Part shown: positions 13,399 to 23,540 of the stretch, one piece after another | Layout: every line of letters starts with the position of its first letter | How positions within the stretch are numbered: the first letter of the stretch is position 1 | DNA from: Strigamia acuminata | Taxonomy: Eukaryota; Arthropoda; Chilopoda; Geophilomorpha; Linotaeniidae | Direction: 5' to 3' | Length of the DNA: 60,000 nt | Assembly: GCA_949358305.1 (NCBI GenBank) | Contig: OX442314.1 | Span: 29,003,118 to 29,063,117 of the forward strand | Notes under the pieces: generated by a model | The model's database searches: none | Told to the model about the DNA's origin: nothing | Seen by the model: the letters and a program-made list of their open reading frames with translations, nothing else | Made by a program: the position numbers and the translations under genes

Positions 13399-15963
13399 AA
13401 AAGTATCGAGTCGCCATTCTATGATGGAAAAAAAAAATTAAGTGTAAACAAACAAAATAAAAACTTTAATATACAAGAAACGTACAATTCCACTCAACTT
13501 TGTTTCAAATTTTATTTATTGGATCATTGAAAATAAACAGTAGTGTTGTGCACTGTACGCTTAAGTGTATACCGGCGATGCGTTGTTTTGTGGTGGGGAT
13601 TTGCCTCGATAATTGATCTTTTCTCTTTGTTTGCAATATTTTTTTGGCCTTTTTTGTTGATTTTTCGGTTTGAAATTGTTTTTTTCCGGTGTAATTTAAG
13701 TGGTGGAAGGTTGTTGGCGTGTGTTGAGGGTAATTTTGGCGGTTTTTGGGTCGGGATTAGTGTTTTCTGCGATTTTTGATCGGTATTTGGGGTTTGATGC
13801 AGCGGATAGCGCATGCGAATCGCCGTCGACCGTAGCATTAGCAAGTGCGCGCGCAAGTTAAATGTGTACAGGACTGTGAGAAAATAAAACGTGTGTGGAA
13901 AAGTAAATGTTCTTTGGTGATCGCCATGAGTTCGTACTTTGTCGTGGGCGCGAAATGTGTGTGATATATATGCTACTATGCGTGATGTAGCGCCGTCAGC
14001 GCGTTTCAGCACGCGATGTAGCGCCTTGAGCGCGTCCAAATGCGTACAGGTGTTCGACAGATGTGCCAGGGCTTCACGTGCATACACGAAACATAAACAT
14101 GAAGAAAACAGAAAAAACCGTTGTGTGTGATGTGTATAAAGACACATTACACAAAGAATACTACTCTTCATACAAAAAGCAATAAACTTTATACATATTG
14201 CAATAAACTTACAAAATGGTAAAAATAAAATACTGGAAAACATGGCCTTGAATAATAGTGGAAAACATGGCATACTGCCTTGAATAATAGTGAAAAACAT
14301 GGCGTACTGCCTTGAATACCCCCTTGAATACGTCGCACCGCATCATCTCGCCTCACTTCCCGTCTTGGAAATAAATAAATGCCCCGGCGTTTATTCGAGG
14401 CAATGTCCAACTTGGGCTTTCATTCGCGCCTCACATCCCGCCTTGGTAATAAATAAACGCCCCGGCGTTTATTCGAGGCACATCACCCACACCTCCCCGG
14501 CGTTCAAACGAGTAGCTGCGCGTATTTGACCCCGGTTTTTATTTTTTCAAATTGTCGTGTGTTTTCAAAGTTCTTAATTTGTTCAAAAACAAACAAAATG
14601 GCTATTTGTTGATTTTTAATTGATTTTATCGATTTCTGTTCGTTTTTTGCTGGTTTTTAATCGATTTTTCTGTATTTTTGATCAATTTTTGCCAATTGTA
14701 ATCGTTATTTGTCATTCTGAATTGATTATTGTCAGGTTTCAGTCGATTTTTGTCGATTTCTGATCAATGTTTATACATTTTTTATCATTTTGTGTAGATT
14801 TCTGTTGAATTTTAATCATATTTCTTCGTTTTTATTCAATTTTTGTCCCATGCTCCGCGATCAGTTCGAATAATTGACACCATACTGTGCTTTTACTCAT
14901 ATTCAAGATGGCGTCGCAAACTCAAGGTCGAATTCCGCTGAATTCATTTATTGCGACTGTTTGCGCTCCATACATGCGAAAAGGATTATGGGAAAAATCC
15001 TCAATGCAGGTCATTTTGGTGTCAAATGAGCGAGGAAAGCTGGAGATAAGGAAAATTGGTGAAATTTCAAAAAAAAGCTAAACAATCAAAATTTACATGA
15101 AGCTCAATTTTTCTAACTGGAAATGCATGTATCGTCAATTTCGGGATATTTTAGGGGTGAAATTGACTGGGAAGGGACCCCCACATTCCCCATGCGTCAA
15201 CGCGCGCGTTGACGAAATTCAAATCCAGGTTTTCACACAGCCCCACGTTATTTTCGGGTTCCAATTGCCGTATTGCCGTATTGCCTCAAATAAACGCCGG
15301 GGCGTTTATTAATTTTCATTAATTTTCCAGACCGGAAATGAGGCGAGGTGATGCGGTACGATGCAAAATTGCGAGATGTAGTTTGCTTTATTTGTTAAAA
15401 CAAATTAGGCGTCACTAATTCACCTGTATTAGGGTTTCAATGTGTGAAATTTCAAAATTTATCGGTTCCGTCAAAACGCCATTGAAAAGTTACATTTTTA
15501 TAACGTTTCAATGATGAAAACGGCCATTTTTGATGAAAAACAGCCATTTTTTATAGAAAAAACGACGAAGAAAGCCATTTTCACTATGAAAAATGGCTGA
15601 AAATGACCATTTTGACGAAAAACGGCCATTTTTACTACGAAAAATGGCTAAAAATGCCACTTGAGTGAGTGCAAGTACATTTGGTGATGTACTATCGCGA
15701 GCGCGCGCGTTTTTGTGCAGTACAATGTGCTGATTAAACCAACAGCATTATAGAGTGATTACATTGTTCATTTGTGTTTTTAAGTTACAAAATGGTACAA
15801 AATCATAAAATAAACTTGTAAAGTGCAATTTCTGCGGATTGATCAAAATCCGCAAAATCCGCCGCAAAATTGCGAACAGGGGATCAGCATATAGGCAGCC
15901 GTAATGTTAAAAATGGGGTCCCTTTCGCACTCCGCAAAATCCGCATGCGCGCCATAAGGTTAA
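13399..15963 (+). repeat. Segmental duplication, copy 1 (array end plus flank)
   Basis: This 2565-bp block matches 42679-45243 at a constant offset of 29280 with only a few substitutions, for example near 13899. It comprises the last ~444 bp of the satellite array, where unit homology stops after GCATTAGCAA at 13842, and 2121 bp of flank. The flank contains a MITE-like element and an A/T-rich stretch with repeated GGCCATTTTT words in both orientations at about 15520-15660. The two copies diverge abruptly after 15963. A 258-codon minus-strand frame crosses the satellite/flank junction here, but I see no conserved domain in it. Confidence 0.93.
14331..15362. mobile_element. MITE-like inverted-repeat element, copy 1
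   Basis: Bases 14331-14402 align in reverse complement with 15281-15362. Shared stretches include ACCGCATCA-CTCGCCTCA on the outside and CCCCGGCGTTTATT with GAGGCAA inside, with one gap of about 13 nt. The left terminal repeat is partly duplicated in tandem (14424-14480). Each side carries a palindrome of the form AATAAACGCC-NN-GGCGTTTATT (14374-14395, 14452-14473, 15289-15310). The ~880-bp interior has no transposase-like frame. This is the structure of a non-autonomous DNA element, but no target duplication was seen and the superfamily is unknown. Confidence 0.55.
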
Positions 15964-17474
15964 GCACTCCAGAAGCGTGTGTCGCACGCGTCGGCGCGCC
16001 GCTAAAAACATATCCTTTTCGCGGATTGGCTTCCGCGAAATCCGCATTTTGGGGGTGACTATTCTGGGAATTCCGGGTGGACCATACTCTTCCGAAAAAT
16101 GTCCGGGGTGGTGTTGGGAGTGTCGATAGACTGTTTTGTGTCAAGGTTGCCAATTTTCATGTAAGTATTGGAAGGTTCATTTCTGTGCATTCTCATATAT
16201 TTTTTTCACAGGAGCAACGAGGCGCGATGAAGGGGGATCAAGCGAGAGTGAATAAAATAAACTCGTTTTTGTCTCAAATGCGCGTTTGCGTTTGTAAATT
16301 TGGTTGTCTTGCAACGCGGTGGCGCGTTTGAGTTTCGTGTTGCGATACAAACACGCACGGGTGCGTATTGGAGTCGTAAACGACTTTCTGTCGCAATGCG
16401 ATCGCGTATTTGACAAATTTCTGCAGATTTTTGCCAATATTTGACAATTTTCAGACAAATTTCAATTAATTTTAGAAATTTTTGAGAGATTTCAATAAAA
16501 GTTTGAGGAATTTCTTATGCTGACGCTAAAATGCCAAAAGGAGTCTTAACTCAGAAGAGCACTTTTCCGACCACTTAGGTGTCGGAAAAGCACTTCCAAA
16601 GGTCGCAAAATGTGCTCTACGCGTTTTTTGACACTAGAACGGTCGAAAACGAGTCTAAAACTGCTAAGCTGGCGCCTGTAACTTGGCGCATTCGCTGGGT
16701 CGCTCAAAAATGAGATTCGAGCGAACCGAAACCTATGAGAGAAACGCGCCGGCGGAAATATTCGTTTTTACCAATGAATACTTAATAAATCTTCATGGGA
16801 ATTTAATCCCAATCTACTGTAGGCTTAGGAACCTTGAATACCAAATAAAAACAAAGGAGCAAAGGCGGGAAACAAAGAACAAGGGCCCGACGCCCGTAAA
16901 TCACCAAAATGGCTATCTGCCAGACACGCTAGTGGCCTTGAGCCACTTCTAACTTCGTTTTCGAGGTTGTGGGTCTCGAAAACGACTAAACCGAGTGGTG
17001 GGAACGATTCCCGAGGTCTTTTTAGTCAATGTCGCCCAAAACCCGAATCAACAAGCTAACTTTCAACGAGAAACGAAGACTGGAGCCGAATGCGGTGATA
17101 AGCGCTCATTCCAGACTCGTGTAAGCGATCTCCGCTTAAAGCCAGTTGCTCTGAGCAGACGACGCAATCGCTTACCAAGGAAAAAGACGGGTTTATGGGC
17201 TCAAAACCCGACGAAACACTTAAACAGGATCCAGAAATTACCAAGCGAGTTGGTAAGCTAAACTAAAACTGTAAAATAAGTTGGGGACTTGGTAAAATGC
17301 GAGTCTCTCAAACTTTTGTTGCGTCCTGCTCGCAACACGCGCGATGTACGCGCGTGGCCGCGTGTTGAACGTGCGCACTACGCGCAAGAACCGTACAAAC
17401 CGAGGTAAAACGAATTAAACACATATCTAATGCAAAAACAATTATTAAATACATCATTCTTGTTGCTGTTTGCA
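15964..17474. other. Spacer between array A and the palindrome
   Basis: Found once in the window. It holds two diverged fragments of the satellite unit in the same orientation but reversed order: about 16407-16519 (TTTGACAAATTTC words) and about 16637-16700 (GAACGGTCGAAAACGAGTC and TGGCGC words). A short inverted repeat GTTTTCGAG/CTCGAAAAC lies near 16955-16980. Small frames at 16683-16952 and 16995-17261 show no recognisable domain. I see no supportable gene. Confidence 0.7.
16161..16211 (+). other. Intron-like stretch of 51 nt
   Basis: GTAAGT at the 5' end and TTTTTTCACAG at the 3' end bound a 51-nt A/T-rich segment, the size and signal pattern of short introns in nematodes and some other invertebrates. 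It lies in a plus-strand frame open from 16077 to 16331 and its length is a multiple of three, so the frame stays open with or without removal. No domain is visible in the frame, so this may be a gene relic or chance. Confidence 0.3.
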
Positions 17475-20308
17475 AACTTGCAAAACTTGCACCGAATTTG
17501 GGCAATTTTTTACAAATTTCAGCAGATTTTTGTCTATATTTGACAAATTTCAGCAGATTTTTGTCTATATTTGACAAATTTCAGCAGATTTCCTCAATCC
17601 TCAAACATTTGCTGATATTTCTCAAACATTTTCTAAAATTAATTGAAATCTGTCTGAAATTTGTCTTGAATGTGTCAAATATTGTCAAAAATCCGTGGAA
17701 ATTTGTCAAATACTGGCAAAAATCCATGTAAATTTGTCAAAAATTGCCATAATTCGGTGCAAATTGTGTTAGATATTGGAAAAATTTATTTTAACGCTTC
17801 CAACGCGCCAGTAAATCGCGCGTGCACACGCGTGGATTTTTCGTCATAGTTGGATGCGCGCAAACCTCACGTAACTTGCGCCAAAATTTGGCAATTTTTG
17901 ACAAATTTCAGCAGATTTTTGCCAGTATTTGACAAATTTCCACTGATTTTTGACAATATTTGACCCAACAACTGCGCCACGTTCCAGGCGCCGGTTTAGG
18001 CATTTTAGACCCGTTTTAGACCGTTTTAGATGGCGAAAACGTTCTCTCCATCATTTTCTACCCCTGGGTGAGGTTTTCAGCGTTCATGATTGATGAAAAA
18101 GCTGTTTTCTAACTAGCTGTCCCATTGCTAGTTTTGGCGTCAGGTTTTAGCAACCTTCCGATCCGACTCTGTCGTCTGCACGACCTCCAAGACCGTTTTA
18201 GGGTTAATTTGAGTCAAATAATTCATTCTGGGGGTTGTTTTGGGTTTTTTACAAGTGTGTTTTTGTAGTTTTTATTGGTTTCAAACATTGTCAATTCTTT
18301 ATACAAGTGTAACTTTCATTTCTCTGTATTTTGAGAACTTTGCATTGCAGCAAAGTTCATTTCTTGCCCCTTAATTATTGTGTAATTGTTGGTTTTCAAG
18401 CCCGTTTTTTAACAATAACTTTATTTGAAGTGCCTATTGTTTCAGGCACGTGCTTCCACGTGCCTTTTATTGTTGAGCAATTTCTTGGGCAGTTGCGCTC
18501 CTGTTGCTAGCATTGCCGCGCGTTCTCCGCGCGCGTACTCGCGTTTCGCATCACACACATTCGGATTCGATGGCCTATCGCGGCGGCACATTGTGTGGCA
18601 TAGCGCGGCAGGTTGCAATTGCTAATGCTACGGTCGACGGCGATTCGCATGCGCTATCCGCTGCATCAAACCCCAAATACCGATCAAAAATCGCAGAAAA
18701 CACTAATCCCGACCCAAAAACCGCCAAAATTACCCTCAACACACGCCAACAACCTTCCACCACTTAAATTACACCGGAAAAAAACAATTTCAAACCGAAA
18801 AATCAACAAAAAAGGCCAAAAAAATATTGCAAACAAAGAGAAAAGATCAATTATCGAGGCAAATCCCCACCACAAAACAACGCATCGCCGGTATACACTT
18901 AAGCGTACAGTGCACAACACTACTGTTTATTTTCAATGATCCAATAAATAAAATTTGAAACAAAGTTGAGTGGAATTGTACGTTTCTTGTATATTAAAGT
19001 TTTTATTTTGTTTGTTTACACTTAATTTTTTTTTTCCATCATAGAATGGCGACTCGATACTTTTGTAGCTCGAATTCACTTCGTAAACGTGGTCGGTGTT
19101 CATCACGCGTCAATGCGCTCGTGCAATAGTATAGGCGCGCATACGATTTGATGCGCGCAAAACTTGCAAAACTTGCACGGAATTTGGGCAATTTTTGACA
19201 AATTTCAGCAGATTTTTGCCTGTATTTGACAAATTTCAGAAGATTTTTGCCTATATTTGACAAATTTCAGAAGATTTCCTCAATCCTCAAACATTTGCTG
19301 AAATTTCTCATAAAATTTCTAAAATTAATTGAAATTTGTCTGAAATTTGTCTGGAATTTGTCAAATATTGTCAAAAATCCGTGGAAATTTGTCAAATACT
19401 GGCAAAAATCCATGTAAATTTGTCAAAAATTGCCATAATTCGGTGCAAATTGTGTTAGATATTGGAAAAATTTATTTTAACGCTTCCAAAGCGCCAGTAA
19501 ATCGCGCGTGCACACGCATGGATTTTTTGTCATAGTTGGATGCGCGCAAACCTCACGTAACTTGCGCCAAAATTTGGCAATTTTTGACAAATTTCAGCAG
19601 ATTTTTGCCAGTATTTGACAAATTTCCACTGATTTTTGACAATATTTGACCCAACAACTGCGCCACGTTCCAGGCGCCGGTTTAGGCATTTTAGACCCGT
19701 TTTAGACCGTTTTAGATGGCGAAAACGTTCTCTCCATCATTTTCTACCCCTGGGTGAGGTTTTCAGCGTTCATAATTGATGAAAAAGCTGTTTTCTAACT
19801 AGCTGTCCCATTGCTAGTTTTGGCGTCAGGTTTTAGCAACCTTCCGATCCGACTCTGTCGTCTGCACGACCTCCAAGACTGTTTTAGGGTTAATTTGAGT
19901 CAAATAATTCATTCTGGGTGTTGTTTTGGGTTTTTTACAAGTGTGTTTTTGTAGTTTTTATTGGTTTCAAACATTGTCAATTCTTTATACAAGTGTAACT
20001 TTCATTTCTCTGTATTTTGAGAACTTTGCATTGCAGCAAAGTTCATTTCTTGCCCCTTAATTATTGTGTAATTGTTGGTTTTCAAGCCCGTTTTTTAACA
20101 ATAACTTTATTTGAAGTGCCTATTGTTTCAGGCACGTGCTTCCACGTGCCTTTTATTGTTGAGCAATTTCTTGGGCAGTTGCGCTCCTGTTGCTAGCATT
20201 GCCGCGCGTTCTCCGCGCGCGTACTCGCGCGTTTCGCATCACACACATTCGGGTTCAATGGCCTATCGCGGCGGCACATTGTGTGGCATAGCGCGGCACG
20301 TTGCAATT

Positions 20309-20357
20309 ACGTGACGTGGCACGTTGCTGTTACGTGACGCGATAGCCAGTATTTAAG
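20309..20357 (+). promoter_or_regulatory. Promoter-like sequence facing the core, left side
   Basis: Two ACGTGACG words (20309-20316 and 20332-20339), resembling CRE/bZIP half-sites, precede TATTTAAG at 20350-20357, a TATA-like box. This lies exactly where the satellite unit ends and the core begins, pointing into the 56-bp array. Sequence resemblance only; no transcription evidence. Confidence 0.35.
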
Positions 20358-20427
20358 CAGGGGATTCCATCATCGTTTACACAAATGCGCATTGCAACGT
20401 GGAGGCGCATTCGAGTCCTTTTCCCAA

Positions 20428-20499
20428 GCGTTGAAAAAGGACAAAACTCGTATTCGATTCGAAAGCGAATCGAATACGATTTTTGTCCTTTTTCAACGC
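20428..20499. repeat. 72-nt near-perfect hairpin at the start of the 56-bp array
   Basis: GCGTTGAAAAAGGACAAAA at the left pairs with TTTTTGTCCTTTTTCAACGC at the right around TCGTATTCGATTCG-AAAG-CGAATCGAATACGA. The mirrored copy is at 23350-23421. It marks the point where array units change orientation. Confidence 0.8.
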
Positions 20500-21097
20500 A
20501 AAATTGTATTCGATTCGCTTTCGAATCGAATACGAGTTTTGCCCTTCTTCAACGCGAAATCGTATTCGACTCGCTTTCGAGTCGAATGCGAATTTTTCCC
20601 TTCTTCAACGCGAAATCGTATTCGACTCGTTTTCGAGTCGAGTACGAGTTTTGCCCTTCTTCAACGCGAAATCGTATTCGACTCGTTTTCGAGTCGAATA
20701 CGAGTTTTGCCCTTCTTCAACGCGAAATCGTATTCGACTCGTTTTCGAGTCGAGTACGAGTTTTGCCCTTCTTCAACGCGAAATCGTATTCGACTCGTTT
20801 TCGAGTCGAGTACGAGTTTTGCCCTTCTTCAACGCGAAATCGTATTCGACTCGTTTTCGAGTCGAATACGAGTTTTGCCCTTCTTCAACGCGAAATCGTA
20901 TTCGACTCGTTTTCGAGTCGAGTACGAGTTTTGCCCTTCTTCAACGCGAAATCGTATTCGACTCGTTTTCGAGTCGAATACGAGTTTTGCCCTTCTTCAA
21001 CGCGAAATCGTATTCGACTCGTTTTCGAGTCGAGTACGAGTTTTGCCCTTCTTCAACGCGAAATCGTATTCGACTCGTTTTCGAGTCGAATACGAGA
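20499..21097 (+). repeat. 56-bp tandem array, left copy
   Basis: About eleven copies begin at 20499, 20555, 20611 and so on every 56 bp to 21059 (last partial). Each contains CGTATTCGACTCG-TTTT-CGAGTCGAATACG, a 13-bp stem with a 4-nt loop, then a GCCCTTCTTCAACGCGAAAT linker. The stem alternates GAATAC and GAGTAC between copies. Since 56 is not a multiple of three and no stop occurs, all three plus-strand frames stay open here (205 to 322 codons), giving Arg/Ser-rich translations that should not be taken as proteins. Confidence 0.93.
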
Positions 21098-21200
21098 TAG
21101 TCGATGACCCGTTCCCGGACTTTGACTCGTACGACTCGTATTCGAGATGTATTCGAGATGTATTCGAGATGTATTCGAATCGTATTCGAGTCGCATTCGA

Positions 21201-22648
21201 GATGGTCGATGATTTCCACTCGCTCGTATACGCGTTGTATACGAGCTCGTATTTTGATCGTAATCGTAAACGAATCGTTTACAAGTCGTATACAAGTTGT
21301 ATACGACGTGTATACACCTCGTATACGAACGAAGTTTGTGAAAACACAATTTCCAAATAAGACGTATGTGACTACTATGTGTTTTCATGTCGTAGTAAGT
21401 ATCCGGTGGATTTTCCAAACTTCGTTCGTATACGAGGTGTATACACGTCGTATACAACTTGTATACGACTTGTAAACGATTCGTTTACGATTACGATCAA
21501 AATACGAGCTCGTATACAACGCGTATACGAGCGAGTGGAAATCATCGACCATCTCGAATGCGACTCGAATACGATTCGAATACATCTCGAATACATCTCG
21601 AATACGAGTCGTATACGAGATGGTCGATTTTTGTTTCCCGGACTTTGATTCGTATTCGAGTTGTTACGAGTTCGTATTTTGATCGTATTCGTATTCGAAT
21701 CGAATTCGAATCGTATTCGAATCGAATACGAATCGAATTCGAGTCGTATTCGAGATGGTCGATGATTTCCACTCGCTCGTATACGCGTTGTATACGAGCT
21801 CGTATTTTGATCGTAATCGTAAACGAATCGTTTACAAGTCGTATACAAGTTGTATACGACGTGTATACACCTCGTATACGAACGAAGTTTGTGAAAACAC
21901 AATTTCCAAATAAGACGTATGTGACTACTATGTGTTTTCATGTCGTAGTAAGTATCCGGTGGATTTTCCAAACTTCGTTCGTATACGAGGTGTATACACG
22001 TCGTATACAACTTGTATACGACTTGTAAACGATTCGTTTACGATTACGATCAAAATACGAGCTCGTATACAACGCGTATACGAGCGAGTGGAAATCATCG
22101 ACCATCTCGAATGCGACTCGAATACGATTCGAATACATCCCGAATACATCTCGAATACGAGTCGTATACGAGATGGTCGATTTTTGTTTCCCGGACTTTG
22201 ATTCGTATTCGAGTTGTTACGAGTTCGTATTTTGATCGTATTCGTATTCGAATCGAATTCGAATCGAATACGAATCGAATTCGAGTCGTATTCGAGATGG
22301 TCGATGATTTCCACTCGCTCGTATACGCGTTGTATACGAGCTCGTATTTTGATCGTAATCGTAAACGAATCGTTTACAAGTCGTATACAAGTTGTATACG
22401 ACGTGTATACACCTCGTATACGAACGAAGTTTGTGAAAACACAATTTCCAAATAAGACGTATGTGACTACTATGTGTTTTCATGTCGTAGTAAGTATCCG
22501 GTGGATTTTCCAAACTTCGTTCGTATACGAGGTGTATACACGTCGTATACAACTTGTATACGACTTGTAAACGATTCGTTTACGATTACGATCAAAATAC
22601 GAGCTCGTATACAACGCGTATACGAGCGAGTGGAAATCATCGACCATC
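21201..22648. repeat. Nested core: P-S-P' modules in tandem
   Basis: Three modules of structure P (137 bp), S (79 bp), P' (reverse complement of P) are separated by Q segments. P lies at 21201-21337, 21754-21890 and 22296-22432; S at 21338-21416, 21891-21969 and 22433-22511; P' at 21417-21553, 21970-22106 and 22512-22648. Q is 21554-21753 (200 bp) and 22107-22295 (189 bp, 11 bp shorter). Tandem periods are therefore 553 and 542 bp. S and Q keep one orientation throughout, which breaks the otherwise symmetric palindrome. P and Q are built of GTATAC, GAATAC or GTATTC words every 11 bp. Confidence 0.88.
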
Positions 22649-22751
22649 TCGAATGCGACTCGAATACGATTCGAATACATCTCGAATACATCTCGAATAC
22701 ATCTCGAATACGAGTCGTACGAGTCAAAGTCCGGGAACGGGTCATCGACTA

Positions 22752-23350
22752 TCTCGTATTCGACTCGAAAACGAGTCGAATACGATTTCGCGTTGAAGAA
22801 GGGCAAAACTCGTACTCGACTCGAAAACGAGTCGAATACGATTTCGCGTTGAAGAAGGGCAAAACTCGTATTCGACTCGAAAACGAGTCGAATACGATTT
22901 CGCGTTGAAGAAGGGCAAAACTCGTACTCGACTCGAAAACGAGTCGAATACGATTTCGCGTTGAAGAAGGGCAAAACTCGTATTCGACTCGAAAACGAGT
23001 CGAATACGATTTCGCGTTGAAGAAGGGCAAAACTCGTACTCGACTCGAAAACGAGTCGAATACGATTTCGCGTTGAAGAAGGGCAAAACTCGTACTCGAC
23101 TCGAAAACGAGTCGAATACGATTTCGCGTTGAAGAAGGGCAAAACTCGTATTCGACTCGAAAACGAGTCGAATACGATTTCGCGTTGAAGAAGGGCAAAA
23201 CTCGTACTCGACTCGAAAACGAGTCGAATACGATTTCGCGTTGAAGAAGGGAAAAATTCGCATTCGACTCGAAAGCGAGTCGAATACGATTTCGCGTTGA
23301 AGAAGGGCAAAACTCGTATTCGATTCGAAAGCGAATCGAATACAATTTTG
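22752..23350 (-). repeat. 56-bp tandem array, right copy
   Basis: Mirror image of 20499-21097 with the same alternation of stem variants. The minus-strand frames of 205 to 325 codons here are products of the repeat. Confidence 0.93.
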
Positions 23351-23491
23351 CGTTGAAAAAGGACAAAAATCGTATTCGATTCGCTTTCGAATCGAATACG
23401 AGTTTTGTCCTTTTTCAACGCTTGGGAAAAGGACTCGAATGCGCCTCCACGTTGCAATGCGCATTTGTGTAAACGATGATGGAATCCCCTG

Positions 23492-23540
23492 CTTAAATAC
23501 TGGCTATCGCGTCACGTAACAGCAACGTGCCACGTCACGT
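23492..23540 (-). promoter_or_regulatory. Promoter-like sequence facing the core, right side
   Basis: Mirror copy of 20309-20357: a TATTTAAG box on the minus strand at 23492-23499 preceded by ACGTGACG words. It points towards the left-hand copy, so transcription from both would converge on the core. Confidence 0.35.

Larger units (their letters stand above)
1..13842 (+). repeat. Satellite array A, ~1.68-kb units head to tail
   Basis: Eight complete units plus a partial ninth follow one another in the same orientation and are almost identical by eye. In the phase of the window start, units begin at 1 (1686 bp), 1687 (1676), 3363 (1676), 5039 (1686), 6725 (1686), 8411 (1676), 10087 (1686), 11773 (1676) and 13449 (partial, homology ends at 13842). 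The 10-bp length difference is a single indel in a CACGTG palindrome. Each unit holds A/T-rich text built from TTTGTCAAA and GGCAAAAATC words, a 75-bp fold-back, and GC-rich stretches with CGCGCG. Short open frames recur in every unit on both strands, overlap each other and resemble no family I know, so I treat them as non-coding. The array continues upstream of the window. Confidence 0.95.
17475..21337 (+). repeat. Left arm of the giant inverted repeat
   Basis: Position x in this arm pairs with 43849-x in 22512-26374. The arm contains a reversed partial unit (17475-19014), a second reversed partial unit (19015 to about 20308), then core sequence: promoter-like region, hairpin, 56-bp array and one P module. 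Most of it matches the right arm closely. The outer ~250 bp (about 17475-17740) is clearly more diverged, and scattered differences exist (for example near 19489 and 17990), so the arms are not an exact copy. Confidence 0.9.

Noticed and set aside
13524-14300. 258-codon minus-strand frame, also at 42804-43580
   Set aside because: It joins satellite and flank sequence, shows no conserved domain, and is present twice only because of the segmental duplication.
20499-21097. CRISPR array
   Set aside because: The units are contiguous 56-bp repeats with no unique spacers, there are no cas genes, and the context is eukaryotic.
20392-21360. 322-codon Arg/Ser-rich protein
   Set aside because: Direct translation of the 56-bp and P repeats. 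Other frames are equally open, and it is mirrored on the opposite strand.
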